Shown piece by piece: positions 43,713-53,213 of a DNA stretch of 64,000 nt. How positions within the stretch are numbered: position 1 is the first letter of the stretch; every line of letters begins with the position of its first letter. Origin of the DNA: an uncultured Christensenella sp. (GTDB lineage: Bacteria > Bacillota > Clostridia > Christensenellales > Borkfalkiaceae); NCBI GenBank assembly GCA_910585705.1, contig CAJUER010000001.1:405306-469305 (forward strand). Direction: 5' to 3'. The translations under genes were made by a program, and so were the position numbers. The notes beneath the pieces were generated by a model that was given only the letters and a program-made list of their open reading frames with translations, did not search any database and was not told where the DNA came from.

Positions 43713-44164
43713 TGCACAGGAACGCAAGACAGCAAAAAATATTGGAAATAATTACGTTAAAGGAAATCGATACGCAGGAAGAGCTTTGCGCCGAATTAAA
43801 TAAGCTGAATTTTAACGTTACGCAGGCTACAATTTCACGAGATATCAAAGACCTGAAACTTTACAAAGTAAACGGCACAGAAAAGAAATACAGATACGCA
43901 TGCCTTGAAAGTGAAGACGATTCGGTGAACGGAAAAATCCGCACCCTATTTCGCGAATGTGTTCAGACAATAAATTTTGCAAATAATATTATAGTTATAA
44001 AGACTTTACGCGGAAACGGCTCAACGGCAGGCGTATTTGTGGATTCCTTACAGTTTAAAGAAATTATAGGAAGTATAGCGGGTGACGACACGCTTTTAAT
44101 CGTCGTTGACACAAACGAAAACACGGCGAGAATTGCCGATAAATTGAGAGAGTACATAATTTAA
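43712..44164 (+). CDS. argR: Arginine repressor ArgR
   Basis: 150 residues: N-terminal winged helix (QQKILEIITLKEIDTQEELC, VTQATISRDIKDLKL) and C-terminal arginine-binding domain (GNGSTAGVFVDSL, IAGDDTLLIVVD). Regulates arginine metabolism as a hexamer. Overlaps nadK and recN by one base each. Confidence 0.95.
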   Translation: MHRNARQQKILEIITLKEIDTQEELCAELNKLNFNVTQATISRDIKDLKLYKVNGTEKKYRYACLESEDDSVNGKIRTLFRECVQTINFANNIIVIKTLRGNGSTAGVFVDSLQFKEIIGSIAGDDTLLIVVDTNENTARIADKLREYII

Positions 44165-45846
44165 TGCTTGCAAGGTTATGCGTGAAAAACGTAGCTTTGA
44201 TTTCCGAAGCTGATATAGAATTTGACGACGGGCTTAACGTGCTGTCGGGGGAAACGGGATCGGGTAAATCTGTAATACTCGATTCCATTAATTTCGTTCT
44301 CGGAAGTAAAGCCGACCGCTCAATGATAAGATACGGCGAAAACGAGGCTATTGTCCGCGCCGAATTTATAGTTGACAAGCATTCGGAGCCAATAAAGGCG
44401 CTTGAAGAATACGACATAGAAAGCGACGGGACCATTATTATAACGCGCAGGCTTTCTGTGGACGGTAAGGGTACAATCAAAATTAACGGAAATACCGTTA
44501 CGGCGGCAATGCTTAAAAATGTAACGCAACATCTTGTGGACGTGCACGGACAAAGCGAGCACTTTTTTCTTTTAAGCGAATACAATCAGTTGAAGGTTAT
44601 TGACGGTTTGTGCGGAAGCAAAGCCGAAGTTCTAAAAGCAGAGCTTTCCGCATTAATATCGGAGAAAAACTCATATAAAAAGCAAATTGCCGCGTTGGGC
44701 GGCGATGAGTCGGAGCGCGCAAGAAAACTCGATTTGCTTGCTTTCCAGATTAATGAAATTGAAAACGCAGACATAAAAGTCGGAGAGTTCGAAGAGCTGA
44801 AGGTAAGACAGAACGTTCTTTTGAACGTTGAAAAAATTATGTCGGCGATAAATGGCGCGCGTAGCATTTTAAACGATGACGGCGGTTGCTGTGAGGGAAT
44901 AGTTTCCGCAGAAAGACTGATAAATCAAATTTCGAATATAGACGAAAGCTACGAACAAATAAGAAGTAGGTTGGAAAGCGTCGGCGCCGAAATTTCCGAT
45001 ATATCGGATACCCTGTCCGACGTTGCCGACAGTCTTGTGTTTGACGGTGCGGAAGCGGAACACGTAGACGAAAGGCTTACGCTGATAAAATTACTGAAAA
45101 AGAAGTACGGCGCCGATGAGGAAGAAATACTCGAATTCAAAGACAAGGCACGAAAGGAATATGAAGCTATATCCGACAGTGCGGCTCAAATCGAAAGGCT
45201 TACGGCAAAAATAATCGAATGCAACGAAAAAATTTATGCTTTATGCCTTGAACTTACTAAAACCAGAAAGCAGGCATGTGCGGCTTTCTGTAAAAATGTT
45301 GAAGAGCAGTTAAAAGATTTGAATATTCCTAACGCGCAGTTTGACGTATCGTTTAAGGCTTACGATAAAAATACGGCAAATCTGCAATCGATTGATGGCT
45401 CTGATGAAATTTGTTTTGAATTTTCGGCAAATAAGGGCGAACCGTTGAAACCGTTGAACAAGGTCATAAGCGGCGGTGAAATGAGCAGGTTTATGCTTGC
45501 GATTAAAACACAATTAAAAGACTTGAATGGAATTTCAACATATATTTTTGACGAAATAGACGCGGGTATAAGCGGCTATACGGCGGGAACGGTTGCAAAG
45601 AAGTTTTTAAATATTTCCCAAAGTACCCAAATTCTTGCAGTTTCGCACCTTCCGCAGGTTTGCGCGGCAAGTGATGCGCAATACCTTATTTATAAGGTTG
45701 AGCATGAAGGTAAAACGGTAACTAAGGTCAAAAAGCTAACTTCGGAACAAAAAATAGACGAAGTCATACGGTTGACGGGAGGCGGCAAGGATTCTGAGGC
45801 TGCGAGGATAAACGCAAACGAGCTTATCGCGCAATTTAGAAAATAG
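44164..45846 (+). CDS. recN: DNA repair protein RecN
   Basis: 560 residues, SMC-like. N-terminal Walker A GETGSGKSVILDSI, central coiled coil (about 150-360), C-terminal signature ISGGEMSRFMLAIK, Walker B TYIFDEIDAGISG and ILAVSHLPQVCA. Acts in double-strand-break repair. No LexA box was seen directly upstream, since it lies inside an operon. Confidence 0.95.
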   Translation: MLARLCVKNVALISEADIEFDDGLNVLSGETGSGKSVILDSINFVLGSKADRSMIRYGENEAIVRAEFIVDKHSEPIKALEEYDIESDGTIIITRRLSVDGKGTIKINGNTVTAAMLKNVTQHLVDVHGQSEHFFLLSEYNQLKVIDGLCGSKAEVLKAELSALISEKNSYKKQIAALGGDESERARKLDLLAFQINEIENADIKVGEFEELKVRQNVLLNVEKIMSAINGARSILNDDGGCCEGIVSAERLINQISNIDESYEQIRSRLESVGAEISDISDTLSDVADSLVFDGAEAEHVDERLTLIKLLKKKYGADEEEILEFKDKARKEYEAISDSAAQIERLTAKIIECNEKIYALCLELTKTRKQACAAFCKNVEEQLKDLNIPNAQFDVSFKAYDKNTANLQSIDGSDEICFEFSANKGEPLKPLNKVISGGEMSRFMLAIKTQLKDLNGISTYIFDEIDAGISGYTAGTVAKKFLNISQSTQILAVSHLPQVCAASDAQYLIYKVEHEGKTVTKVKKLTSEQKIDEVIRLTGGGKDSEAARINANELIAQFRK

Positions 45847-45848
45847 TT

Positions 45849-45879
45849 AAAACGGCGGTATTTTTACCGCCGTTTTTTT
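45849..45879 (+). terminator. Terminator after recN
   Basis: 12-bp stem AAAACGGCGGTA/TACCGCCGTTTT, TTTT loop, T-run. Confidence 0.9.
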
Positions 45880-45913
45880 GAATATTAACAGTTGTGTTGC
45901 ACACAATACTGTT

Positions 45914-46930
45914 ATGCTTTCAAGAAAAAATATTTTAAAAACACTGTTAGTATTTGTAATTTTACTCATCTGTGTGTTTTCTTCGACGGCTTTATGCGCT
46001 TCGGCTGAAACACAGACGCTGTATCTCGGAGGGTTTCCCGCCGGATTTACATTAAATACTACGACAGTTGAAGTTATAGGAATTTGCGACGTTATTACGC
46101 CGGACGGAATGAAATCGCCCGCAAGAGATTGCGGCATTAAAACCGGAGACGTAATTGATAAAATCAACGATAAAGACGTAAGAAAATCTGCGGACATAAA
46201 CGGCATACTTGCTGAGAATTATAAAAAGTACCGCATAACGGTTATCAGAGACGGCGAGCTCATGAATTTCGATTGTCAGCCTGCCAAAGATCTGACGACA
46301 GGAGTCAAGCGTTTGGGCGTGCTTGTTAAAGACACAATTAACGGCATCGGAACAGTAACTTATATCGATAAATCAAATAAAAAATTTGCATCACTCGGAC
46401 ACCCTGTTGCGGACGCTAAAAATAACATAGTGAATATAAGCGGCGGAAAAGTTTTCGGTTGTGTAGTTTATGAGGTTAAAAGAGGAATAAAGGGAACACC
46501 CGGCGAACTGCGCGGAGCGTTTGAAAACAGCAACGTAATAGGCGAAGCCAAAGTTAATTGCGGCTGCGGAATATACGGTGACCTTTCAAAAAACTTTGAC
46601 GCTTCGAAACTTATCAAAATTGAAAAAGCGTCAATTGAAGACGTGAAAATAGGTAAGGCATGTATTTACACCACAATTCATGGAAATCAGCCGAAAAAAT
46701 ACGACATATCTATCGTTAAAGTTGACAAAGGAAATAAAGACAACAGAAACTTTGTTATTAAAATCGAAGATGAAGAGCTTATCAAAAAATCAGGCGGAAT
46801 TGTGCAGGGAATGAGCGGAAGCCCCATAGTGCAAAACGGCAAACTAATAGGCGCGGTAACCCATGTGTTCATTAACGATCCGACAAGGGGATACGGAATA
46901 GGTATCGATAAAATGTTAAGTTCATATTAA
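45914..46930 (+). CDS. spoIVB: SpoIVB peptidase (S55 family)
   Basis: 338 residues from the ATG at 45914 (an in-frame TTG at 45878 lies in the terminator T-run). A signal helix (TLLVFVILLICVFSSTAL) is followed by a PDZ domain (about 60-120) and the peptidase domain. Catalytic His is in SLGHPV and Ser in GMSGSPIVQ. SpoIVB is secreted from the forespore and triggers pro-sigma-K processing. No strong ribosome binding site is visible. Unlike most relatives, spo0A does not follow. Confidence 0.92.
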   Translation: MLSRKNILKTLLVFVILLICVFSSTALCASAETQTLYLGGFPAGFTLNTTTVEVIGICDVITPDGMKSPARDCGIKTGDVIDKINDKDVRKSADINGILAENYKKYRITVIRDGELMNFDCQPAKDLTTGVKRLGVLVKDTINGIGTVTYIDKSNKKFASLGHPVADAKNNIVNISGGKVFGCVVYEVKRGIKGTPGELRGAFENSNVIGEAKVNCGCGIYGDLSKNFDASKLIKIEKASIEDVKIGKACIYTTIHGNQPKKYDISIVKVDKGNKDNRNFVIKIEDEELIKKSGGIVQGMSGSPIVQNGKLIGAVTHVFINDPTRGYGIGIDKMLSSY

Positions 46931-46972
46931 AGAAAAATTCCTCATATAATTGTATATGAGGAATTTTTCTTT
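46929..46972 (+). terminator. Long terminator after spoIVB
   Basis: 20-bp perfect stem (46929-46948 with 46953-46972), loop ATTG, T-rich descending arm. The start codon of the next gene lies within it. Confidence 0.85.
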
Positions 46973-47498
46973 AAAAGGATACAAGTGCGATAAAAAGTAT
47001 TTATCAGCTTGTATAATTGCGCTTATATGTTCAATTATATGTGGCATAGTACTATTTAAACTTGTGAATATTAACATTTACTTTAAGGAATTTACTTCAA
47101 ACTATATTTATTATGTATTTAATTTTAAAAATTCAAAACTCATTTTTACTCACATACTGAGTGAAGTATTTTATCTGTATCTATTTTTTGTAATCGGTTA
47201 TTTTACGCGGTTCAAGTACATTTCGCTAATACTGGTTTTTATAAGGGGTATTTATTTTTCGGTATATACCTGTATACTTATAGGAATGAACGCATTCGGA
47301 GGGATAACGGTAGCGGTGATCGTTTTTATCCCTGCATCTTTTGCATCGCTTGTCTTATGCTTTTTAACTGTAGAACTTTGTAAAGTAATAGATAAACGAT
47401 ACTGTTTTGTTCTTCCTGCGGCTTTTGCCCTCATTAATACGTTAATTCTCGTTTTGCTCGTAAATATAGTTTTCAGGGTTATAATCGTTATCGTATAA
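46956..47498 (+). CDS. Polytopic membrane protein, SpoIIM-like
   Basis: 180 residues with five or six hydrophobic helices. The region ending GIYFSVYTCILIGMNAFGG recalls SpoIIM-type proteins (stage II sporulation, engulfment), but the match is weak and from memory. The ATG at 46956 lies inside the spoIVB terminator stem, five bases after a TATAAT; no ribosome binding site is seen. Located between spoIVB and a D,D-carboxypeptidase. Confidence 0.55.
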   Translation: MRNFSLKGYKCDKKYLSACIIALICSIICGIVLFKLVNINIYFKEFTSNYIYYVFNFKNSKLIFTHILSEVFYLYLFFVIGYFTRFKYISLILVFIRGIYFSVYTCILIGMNAFGGITVAVIVFIPASFASLVLCFLTVELCKVIDKRYCFVLPAAFALINTLILVLLVNIVFRVIIVIV

Positions 47499-47526
47499 TT
47501 AGAGTTTTTTCACGCATAATAATTGT

Positions 47527-48690
47527 ATGAAAAAATTGATTGCTTTACTCGGAACGGCTTGCATTATCGCGGGCACTTCTACGGCTTACGGTTTTAAACC
47601 TCTGCCTGCCGCAAAACAAAATTCACTTGTAAATGGATGCAAGGCGGCTTATCTTATGGACTTCGGTTCGGGGGAATGTATATATAAAGAAAACGAAACG
47701 GCGAGAATGCCCATTGCGAGTGTTTGTAAAGTTATGACTTTAACGATATGCCTCGATGCGGTGGACGAGGGAAAAATATCGCTTGACGATATGGTCACGG
47801 TGAGCGAACGCGCCGCCGGTATGGGCGGTTCACAAGTATTTTTAGGCGCAAACTGCCAATATTCGGTTAATCAATTACTCAAAAGCATAGTAGTATGTTC
47901 GGCAAATGACAGCTGTGTGGCAATGTCGGAAACGGTTGCCGGCAGCGAAGAAAGTTTTGTTGCGCATATGAATAAAAAGGCGGCTGAACTCGGCTGTAAC
48001 GATACGCTGTTTGCAAACTGTACGGGACTTCCGAAGGATACGCAGTATTCTTGCGCAAAGGACGTTGCCGTTATGTTCAAAAATCTCTTGAGTTATGAAA
48101 GTTATTTTAAATACAGTAAAATTTGGTTGGAAGATTTTGCCCACCCCGACAACCGTTCGACTTCTATGACCAACACAAATAAGCTTATACGCAAATATTC
48201 GCCGTGCGACGGCGGCAAAACAGGCTTTACAAACGAAGCGGGCTTCTGTCTTGCGGCAACGGCAAAAAAGAATAATTTACGTCTGGTTTCCGCAATACTG
48301 GGTGCGGACAGCAGCGATGATAGATTTTCATCGACAATTAATATGTTCGATTACGGCTTTGCAAACTACAAAAATAAAATAGTTTTGGACAAAGACGTAA
48401 CTTTGAATGACGAGTTTGCGGTAAGTGGCGGCAAAAAACGTAGTTTTGCCGTATGCCCCGAACGCAACTGTTATGTATTTTCGGGTATCGACAAAACTCC
48501 TGAAATAACCCATAATATAACGGCTTATAAAGTTAAGGCACCGATAGCAAAGGGACAGGTTGTCGGGCAAATAGAAGTTTATCGCGACGGAATATTGTGC
48601 GATACTGTTAATATCGTATCGGCGGAAGATGTTAAAAAAGCAGGCTTCGGCGATAACTTCGTAAACATTTCCGAGAACTGGGCATTATAA
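47527..48690 (+). CDS. D-alanyl-D-alanine carboxypeptidase (DacF-like)
   Basis: 387 residues with a signal peptide (LIALLGTACIIAGTSTAYG). Penicillin-binding motifs: SxxK in ASVCKVM, SxN in CSANDS, KTG in GGKTGFTNEAG. The C-terminal beta domain (about 290-380) is typical of PBP5-like enzymes. Trims the terminal D-Ala of peptidoglycan stem peptides outside the membrane. DacF is often near sporulation genes. No good ribosome binding site. Confidence 0.92.
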   Translation: MKKLIALLGTACIIAGTSTAYGFKPLPAAKQNSLVNGCKAAYLMDFGSGECIYKENETARMPIASVCKVMTLTICLDAVDEGKISLDDMVTVSERAAGMGGSQVFLGANCQYSVNQLLKSIVVCSANDSCVAMSETVAGSEESFVAHMNKKAAELGCNDTLFANCTGLPKDTQYSCAKDVAVMFKNLLSYESYFKYSKIWLEDFAHPDNRSTSMTNTNKLIRKYSPCDGGKTGFTNEAGFCLAATAKKNNLRLVSAILGADSSDDRFSSTINMFDYGFANYKNKIVLDKDVTLNDEFAVSGGKKRSFAVCPERNCYVFSGIDKTPEITHNITAYKVKAPIAKGQVVGQIEVYRDGILCDTVNIVSAEDVKKAGFGDNFVNISENWAL

Positions 48691-49022
48691 TAGAAAATTG
48701 TAATTTAAAGTAAAAATAAAACGAGAGATTGAACTATAACTTTTAAGAGAATTAAAGCATTAAAATTTAGGCTGAGCCTACAAACCTAAACAAAAAGCGC
48801 ATGAACAAGTATGTTTAAGCGCTTTTTTTAATTTGATTTTTGATGTGGAAATTCTTTTAAAAATGTCTTAGTTTTATTTATTTCATGATAAATTTTTTCT
48901 CTTACCGTTGGCGTATAAAAGGTATTGAAGTTGTTTGCAAATTATTTTAAGGTGATAAATAAAGTATTTGACTATTTTTGCACGTTTTGATAAAATGAAT
49001 ATAAATCTTTTCAGAGGAAAGT
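48691..49022 (+). other. Intergenic region before lysA
   Basis: No gene. A terminator with AAAAGCGC (48793-48800) pairing to GCGCTTTT and a T-run lies near 48793-48828, and a TTTAGG/CCTAAA pair lies just upstream. A promoter TTGACT-17-TAAAAT is at 48968-48996. I looked for a lysine riboswitch and found no convincing one. Confidence 0.6.
48968..48996 (+). promoter_or_regulatory. Sigma-A promoter of lysA
   Basis: TTGACT, 17-base spacer, TAAAAT; the ATG at 49023 has an AGAGGAAAG ribosome binding site. Confidence 0.7.
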
Positions 49023-50348
49023 ATGAACGAAAGAGATACTTTAAAAGTAAACAATAAAGGGCATCTTGAAATTGGCGGGATGGACGCCGTTGAAATTGCA
49101 AAAATTTACGGCACACCTGTCTATGTTTTTGATGAAGCGCATATCAGAAATATGATGCGCGTCTATAAACATACCATAGAAAAATTCTATAAAAGTAACG
49201 GACTTGTTGTTTACGCCTCTAAAGCGTTTTCTTGTATGGCCGTTTATGCTATAGCTCAAAGTGAAGGAATAGGCGTTGACGTTGTTTCGGGCGGAGAACT
49301 GTATACTGCGATTAAAGCCGGATTTGATTCTTCGAAAATTTATATGCACGGAAACAATAAACTTCCACATGAACTTAAACTTGCAATCGATAATAAAATA
49401 GGGACTATCGTTCTCGATTCGTATCGTGAAGTTGATATGGTTGACGAGCTTGCACAGCAAAACGGCATTATTCAGAACGTGCTCATAAGGATTAATCCTG
49501 GCGTGGAAGCGCATACGCATGAATTTATCCAGACGGCAAGAACGGACAGCAAATTCGGATTTTCCGTTTCCGACGGGGCGGCGCAAAGTATCACCGAATA
49601 CGTTTTGTCAAAAAAGAATCTGCGCTTACGCGGTTTTCATTGCCATATCGGTTCGCAAATATTTGAAACACAATCATTTATAATTGCGGCACGTAAAGTA
49701 ATGGACTTTATAGCTATTATAAAAAAAGAAACGGGCTTTGAGTCCGATACGCTTAACATAGGCGGCGGTTTCGGAATATGGTATAATGACGAAGATCCCA
49801 AGTTAAAATTAAGCGATTATGAAAATTGTCTTAAAAGTTTGATAAACGCGGTAAAAGAAAAGGCACAGGAGCATGGATTGAATGAGCCTTTCCTTGTAAT
49901 AGAACCGGGCCGCTCGATTATTGGCGAAGCTGGGATTACGCTTTATACCGTAGGGGCAATTAAAGATATTAAGGGAATTAAAAAATACGTTGCGGTTGAC
50001 GGCGGAATGTTTGACAATCCAAGATACGCGCTGTATCAATCAAAATACACGGTTATGCTTGCAAACAGGGCAAGCGAACCCTGCACGGAGAAAGTGTCTG
50101 TTGCAGGCAAATGTTGCGAAAGCGGGGATTTGATAGCGGTGGACGTCTCTCTTCCGAAAGCCGAGAGCGGCGATATTATGGCTGTCCTATCGACGGGCGC
50201 TTATAATTATTCTATGGCAAGTAACTATAACAGAAACTTTATTCCCGCCGCAATCCTCGTTAAAGACGGTAAAGCTGAATATATAGTAAAACCCCAAACT
50301 TACGATGACATTATAAGAAACGACGTTGTTCCGGAATATTTAAAATGA
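49023..50348 (+). CDS. lysA: Diaminopimelate decarboxylase
   Basis: 441 residues, fold-type III PLP enzyme. The PLP Lys is in VVYASKAFSCMAV; substrate and cofactor motifs include GFHCHIGSQIFE, LNIGGGFGIWY, EPGRSIIGEAG and the C-terminal Cys-Glu-Ser (CCESGDLIA). Last step of lysine synthesis; also controls meso-DAP for cell walls. Overlaps the M50 gene by 4 bases. Confidence 0.95.
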   Translation: MNERDTLKVNNKGHLEIGGMDAVEIAKIYGTPVYVFDEAHIRNMMRVYKHTIEKFYKSNGLVVYASKAFSCMAVYAIAQSEGIGVDVVSGGELYTAIKAGFDSSKIYMHGNNKLPHELKLAIDNKIGTIVLDSYREVDMVDELAQQNGIIQNVLIRINPGVEAHTHEFIQTARTDSKFGFSVSDGAAQSITEYVLSKKNLRLRGFHCHIGSQIFETQSFIIAARKVMDFIAIIKKETGFESDTLNIGGGFGIWYNDEDPKLKLSDYENCLKSLINAVKEKAQEHGLNEPFLVIEPGRSIIGEAGITLYTVGAIKDIKGIKKYVAVDGGMFDNPRYALYQSKYTVMLANRASEPCTEKVSVAGKCCESGDLIAVDVSLPKAESGDIMAVLSTGAYNYSMASNYNRNFIPAAILVKDGKAEYIVKPQTYDDIIRNDVVPEYLK

Positions 50349-51076
50349 TAGATTACATAATTACTTTATTAGCATCGGTTATAGCGATTTTATTTGTGCT
50401 TGTTCCCCATGAATACGCGCATGCCTTTGCCGCCTATAAAAACGGTGATTGGACTGCGAAACTTACGGGCAGACTCACTTTGAATCCCGTAAAACACTTT
50501 GATTTAGTCGGCTTTTTGCTCTGCGCGTTTACGGGATTCGGCTGGGCGAAACCCGTGCCTATTAATCCGAACAACTTCCGAAAATATAAAAAAGGGTTGT
50601 TCACGACGGCTGTTGCCGGAGTAATTACAAACTATATCATTTCGTTTATTTGCTATCCGATTGCGCTCATAATATTCCGATACGTCATACAAATGAATAT
50701 CGAATATTTAATGGATCACAAAGCGCTTTTATATCTTGCAAAGTTTCTCTATTATGTTCCAATGCAAATTTACGCCTTTGGGCTTACAATATTCGTATTT
50801 AACTTGTTGCCGCTTAACCCGCTTGACGGCTTCAGGGTTGTAGAAGCTTTAACCAGTCCTTTTAACAGGGTGAGAATTTTCCTGCAAAGATACGGCTCCT
50901 ATATACTCATAGGTTTGATTGTCGAAAGTTATATTTGCAGTATGATACAACAATTTGCAGGAGTGGACGCAATTAAATATTTTAATATACTCGGCTTTTA
51001 TGTGCAAACTGTTGCGAAAAACGTTATAGGATATCCCATTCACGGGTTTTGGGACTGGATATTCGGATTATTTTGA
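50345..51076 (+). CDS. Site-2 protease family (M50) membrane metalloprotease
   Basis: 243 residues, multi-pass. The zinc motif HExxH appears as VPHEYAHAF and the second ligand motif as NLLPLNPLDGFRV. Resembles the short rhomboid-like M50 proteins that precede scpAB in Firmicutes. The substrate is unknown. It overlaps lysA by 4 bases. Confidence 0.9.
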   Translation: MIDYIITLLASVIAILFVLVPHEYAHAFAAYKNGDWTAKLTGRLTLNPVKHFDLVGFLLCAFTGFGWAKPVPINPNNFRKYKKGLFTTAVAGVITNYIISFICYPIALIIFRYVIQMNIEYLMDHKALLYLAKFLYYVPMQIYAFGLTIFVFNLLPLNPLDGFRVVEALTSPFNRVRIFLQRYGSYILIGLIVESYICSMIQQFAGVDAIKYFNILGFYVQTVAKNVIGYPIHGFWDWIFGLF

Positions 51077-51094
51077 TTTTATCGGTAAAAGATT

Positions 51095-51910
51095 ATGACA
51101 GATAAAGTTTATGAAAATTTTGAGTCGGTTGTCGACTATAATACTGTTCTTGACGACTTCGAAGGCCCGTTGGACCTTTTACTGCACCTCATTAATATAG
51201 CGCAGATAAATATCGAGGACGTCTTTGTTTCAAAGGTTACCGAACAGTTTCTCGACTATATCGAATTTATGAAAACCCAGCCGCACCGCGACGTCGATAA
51301 GGAAAGCGAATATCTTGCGCTTGCCGCACAGATCATTTACATAAAGTCGAAAAGTATGGTTCCCGCAATAGAAGTCGGCGGTGAGGAAATGGGCGGAGCG
51401 GAAGAAGAAAAACGCGCGCTCATTGAGCAGTTGAAACAACGCGAGTATGAGCTGATTAAAGAAGAAACGCCAAAGCTTAAAGATCTTGAAACTATCGGTT
51501 ACTTTTTTAAACAGCCCGAATCCGATTACAGCAAAGTTAAAATCGTCTATAAAGATTTTAACGTAAGCGCAATGCTCGAAGCCTTTGCAAAAATGATGTT
51601 GAGAAACGAAAGTTTGCAGCGCGAAAAGGCAAAGGTGAGAGAAATACCGAAGGACGAGCATACCGTTGAAGAAAAAGTTGCCTATATAAGAGACAGGCTA
51701 CTGGTTAGCAATGAAGTTGACTTTGACAGTTTGTTCACGACTTTTTCTCGGAACGAAATAATCACTACATTCCAGGCGCTTTTGGAAATGTTAAAACATC
51801 AGTTTATAATGGTCGTGCAGGAGCAATCTTTCGGAAATATCAACATAAAACTTAATCCCAACTGGGAAACAAAGGACGTAACAAGTGAACAATTTGACGA
51901 ATACAATTGA
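51095..51910 (+). CDS. scpA: Segregation and condensation protein ScpA
   Basis: 271 residues: N-terminal FEGPLDLLLHLINIAQINIEDV and YLALAAQIIYIKSK, a central acidic linker and a C-terminal winged helix. The kleisin subunit that bridges SMC heads with ScpB. Overlaps scpB by 26 bases. Confidence 0.95.
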   Translation: MTDKVYENFESVVDYNTVLDDFEGPLDLLLHLINIAQINIEDVFVSKVTEQFLDYIEFMKTQPHRDVDKESEYLALAAQIIYIKSKSMVPAIEVGGEEMGGAEEEKRALIEQLKQREYELIKEETPKLKDLETIGYFFKQPESDYSKVKIVYKDFNVSAMLEAFAKMMLRNESLQREKAKVREIPKDEHTVEEKVAYIRDRLLVSNEVDFDSLFTTFSRNEIITTFQALLEMLKHQFIMVVQEQSFGNINIKLNPNWETKDVTSEQFDEYN

Positions 51911-52598
51911 AGCGGTAATTTTTGCTTCCGGCGACGCGGTGCCGGTAAAATATGTAATCGAGAAATTAGGTTGCACGCTTAAAGAAGTAAATGCGTGCGT
52001 TGACGAGCTTAAAAAGAAATATGACGGGGACAGCGGAATACAGTTGCTTACGTTCAACGGCAAATTGCAGTTTGCATCCAATCCCAAATATAAACAGCCC
52101 GTATCCGAAGTATTGACGCCTATTAAAGAAAAAGAATTTACCAAAACAATTTTGGAATGTGCGGCAATAATAGCTTATAAACAACCTATAACAAAACCCG
52201 AACTCGAAGAAATACGACAGGTCAGCTGTGATTACGCAATACATACGTTATTAGAGCTTGAAATGATCGTTCCGTGTGGAAGAAAAGACGCCGTTGGCAA
52301 GCCCATTCTTTACGCTACTACGGACAACTTCTTAAAGCGGTTCAAACTCAATTCTATTGACGATCTACCCGATTATGACGAACTTATGGCACAGATAGCG
52401 GAACTTAACAGTTCGCTTCTCTCCGACGAAGAGGAAGACGCTAGTTATCTCTATCATAAAGACGAGTATGTTGAAAGCAATGAGGGCAATGACAAAACAG
52501 GAAAAGGAGAGCAAAAGTCCGAAGCAAAGACTGATGAGGACGGATTCGAATTGCCCGATTTTATTTCTGAGGAAGACGAAGTTATAAAAATTGACTAA
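51885..52598 (+). CDS. scpB: Segregation and condensation protein ScpB
   Basis: 237 residues from a GTG overlapping scpA. Two winged helices (IEAVIFASGDAVPVKYVIEKL; ECAAIIAYKQPITKPELEEI) and a long acidic C-terminal tail (about 165-237). Partner of ScpA and SMC in chromosome condensation. Confidence 0.94.
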   Translation: MNNLTNTIEAVIFASGDAVPVKYVIEKLGCTLKEVNACVDELKKKYDGDSGIQLLTFNGKLQFASNPKYKQPVSEVLTPIKEKEFTKTILECAAIIAYKQPITKPELEEIRQVSCDYAIHTLLELEMIVPCGRKDAVGKPILYATTDNFLKRFKLNSIDDLPDYDELMAQIAELNSSLLSDEEEDASYLYHKDEYVESNEGNDKTGKGEQKSEAKTDEDGFELPDFISEEDEVIKID

Positions 52599-52614
52599 AA
52601 TAAACTGCATATTG

Positions 52615-52646
52615 AAGCGGATGCAATGCTTGCATCCGCTTTTTGT
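52615..52646 (+). terminator. Terminator after scpB
   Basis: 11-bp stem AAGCGGATGCA/TGCATCCGCTT, loop ATGCT, T-run. Confidence 0.88.
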
Positions 52647-52685
52647 TTATTGAATATTTAATTTATTGTTACAAATAATATTAAT

Positions 52686-53213
52686 GTGAATGAAGCAATG
52701 GTATATTTGGCCGCTGCGGGATTTCTTATTTCGGTCTTTCCGATTTACGTCTATAATTACGTTTATGTCAACACGGAAGATAAATACGCCAGCGTAAACG
52801 TAACAATTTTCAGATTTATAAAGTTATTTAATTTGAATACCGTAAAGAACAGTCCGGGACAAATGCAGATAAACGGAAAAAATAAAAAAATAGATCCCGC
52901 AAATCTTAAAGTCAACTTTTATAAAATTTTTAATCAGGTTTGCGTATATAAAATTGTTCAGCTGTCCGATTTCGGGCTGGCAAATAGTAACAACGCTTAT
53001 GCTGCGCTTGCACAAAATGCGGCGACCGTTGCCATATATAAATTTTTACAAATTAACGGGAATTACACAAAATTAAGAAATTACACGATACTTAATGAAG
53101 AACATCGCGAGATAAGGTACTATGCAAAAGCTGTAACTATAATAAATTTAATGGTTATAGGCAAAATATTTTTAATTTATTTATTGGAGAAGTTTAATGA
53201 ACGGAAAATTTAA
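52686..53213 (+). CDS. DUF2953-like (YtfI-type) membrane-anchored protein
   Basis: 175 residues from a GTG (52686); an ATG at 52698 is also possible and neither has a clear ribosome binding site. Membrane helices at the N-terminus (about 5-25) and the C-terminus (about 150-168) flank a soluble part. The call rests mainly on position: in Firmicutes DUF2953 (YtfI) precedes YtfJ/GerW, as here. It overlaps the gerW gene by 17 bases. Confidence 0.6.
   Translation: MNEAMVYLAAAGFLISVFPIYVYNYVYVNTEDKYASVNVTIFRFIKLFNLNTVKNSPGQMQINGKNKKIDPANLKVNFYKIFNQVCVYKIVQLSDFGLANSNNAYAALAQNAATVAIYKFLQINGNYTKLRNYTILNEEHREIRYYAKAVTIINLMVIGKIFLIYLLEKFNERKI

Noticed and set aside
45879..45911. TGAATA and a CATACTA-like element as a sigma-G promoter of spoIVB
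   Set aside because: The spacing is 20 instead of 17-18 bases, and the -10 element would lie only 2 bases before the ATG.
48691..49022. Lysine riboswitch upstream of lysA
   Set aside because: The gap is long enough, but I could not find the conserved core or a five-way junction; it holds a terminator and a promoter instead.
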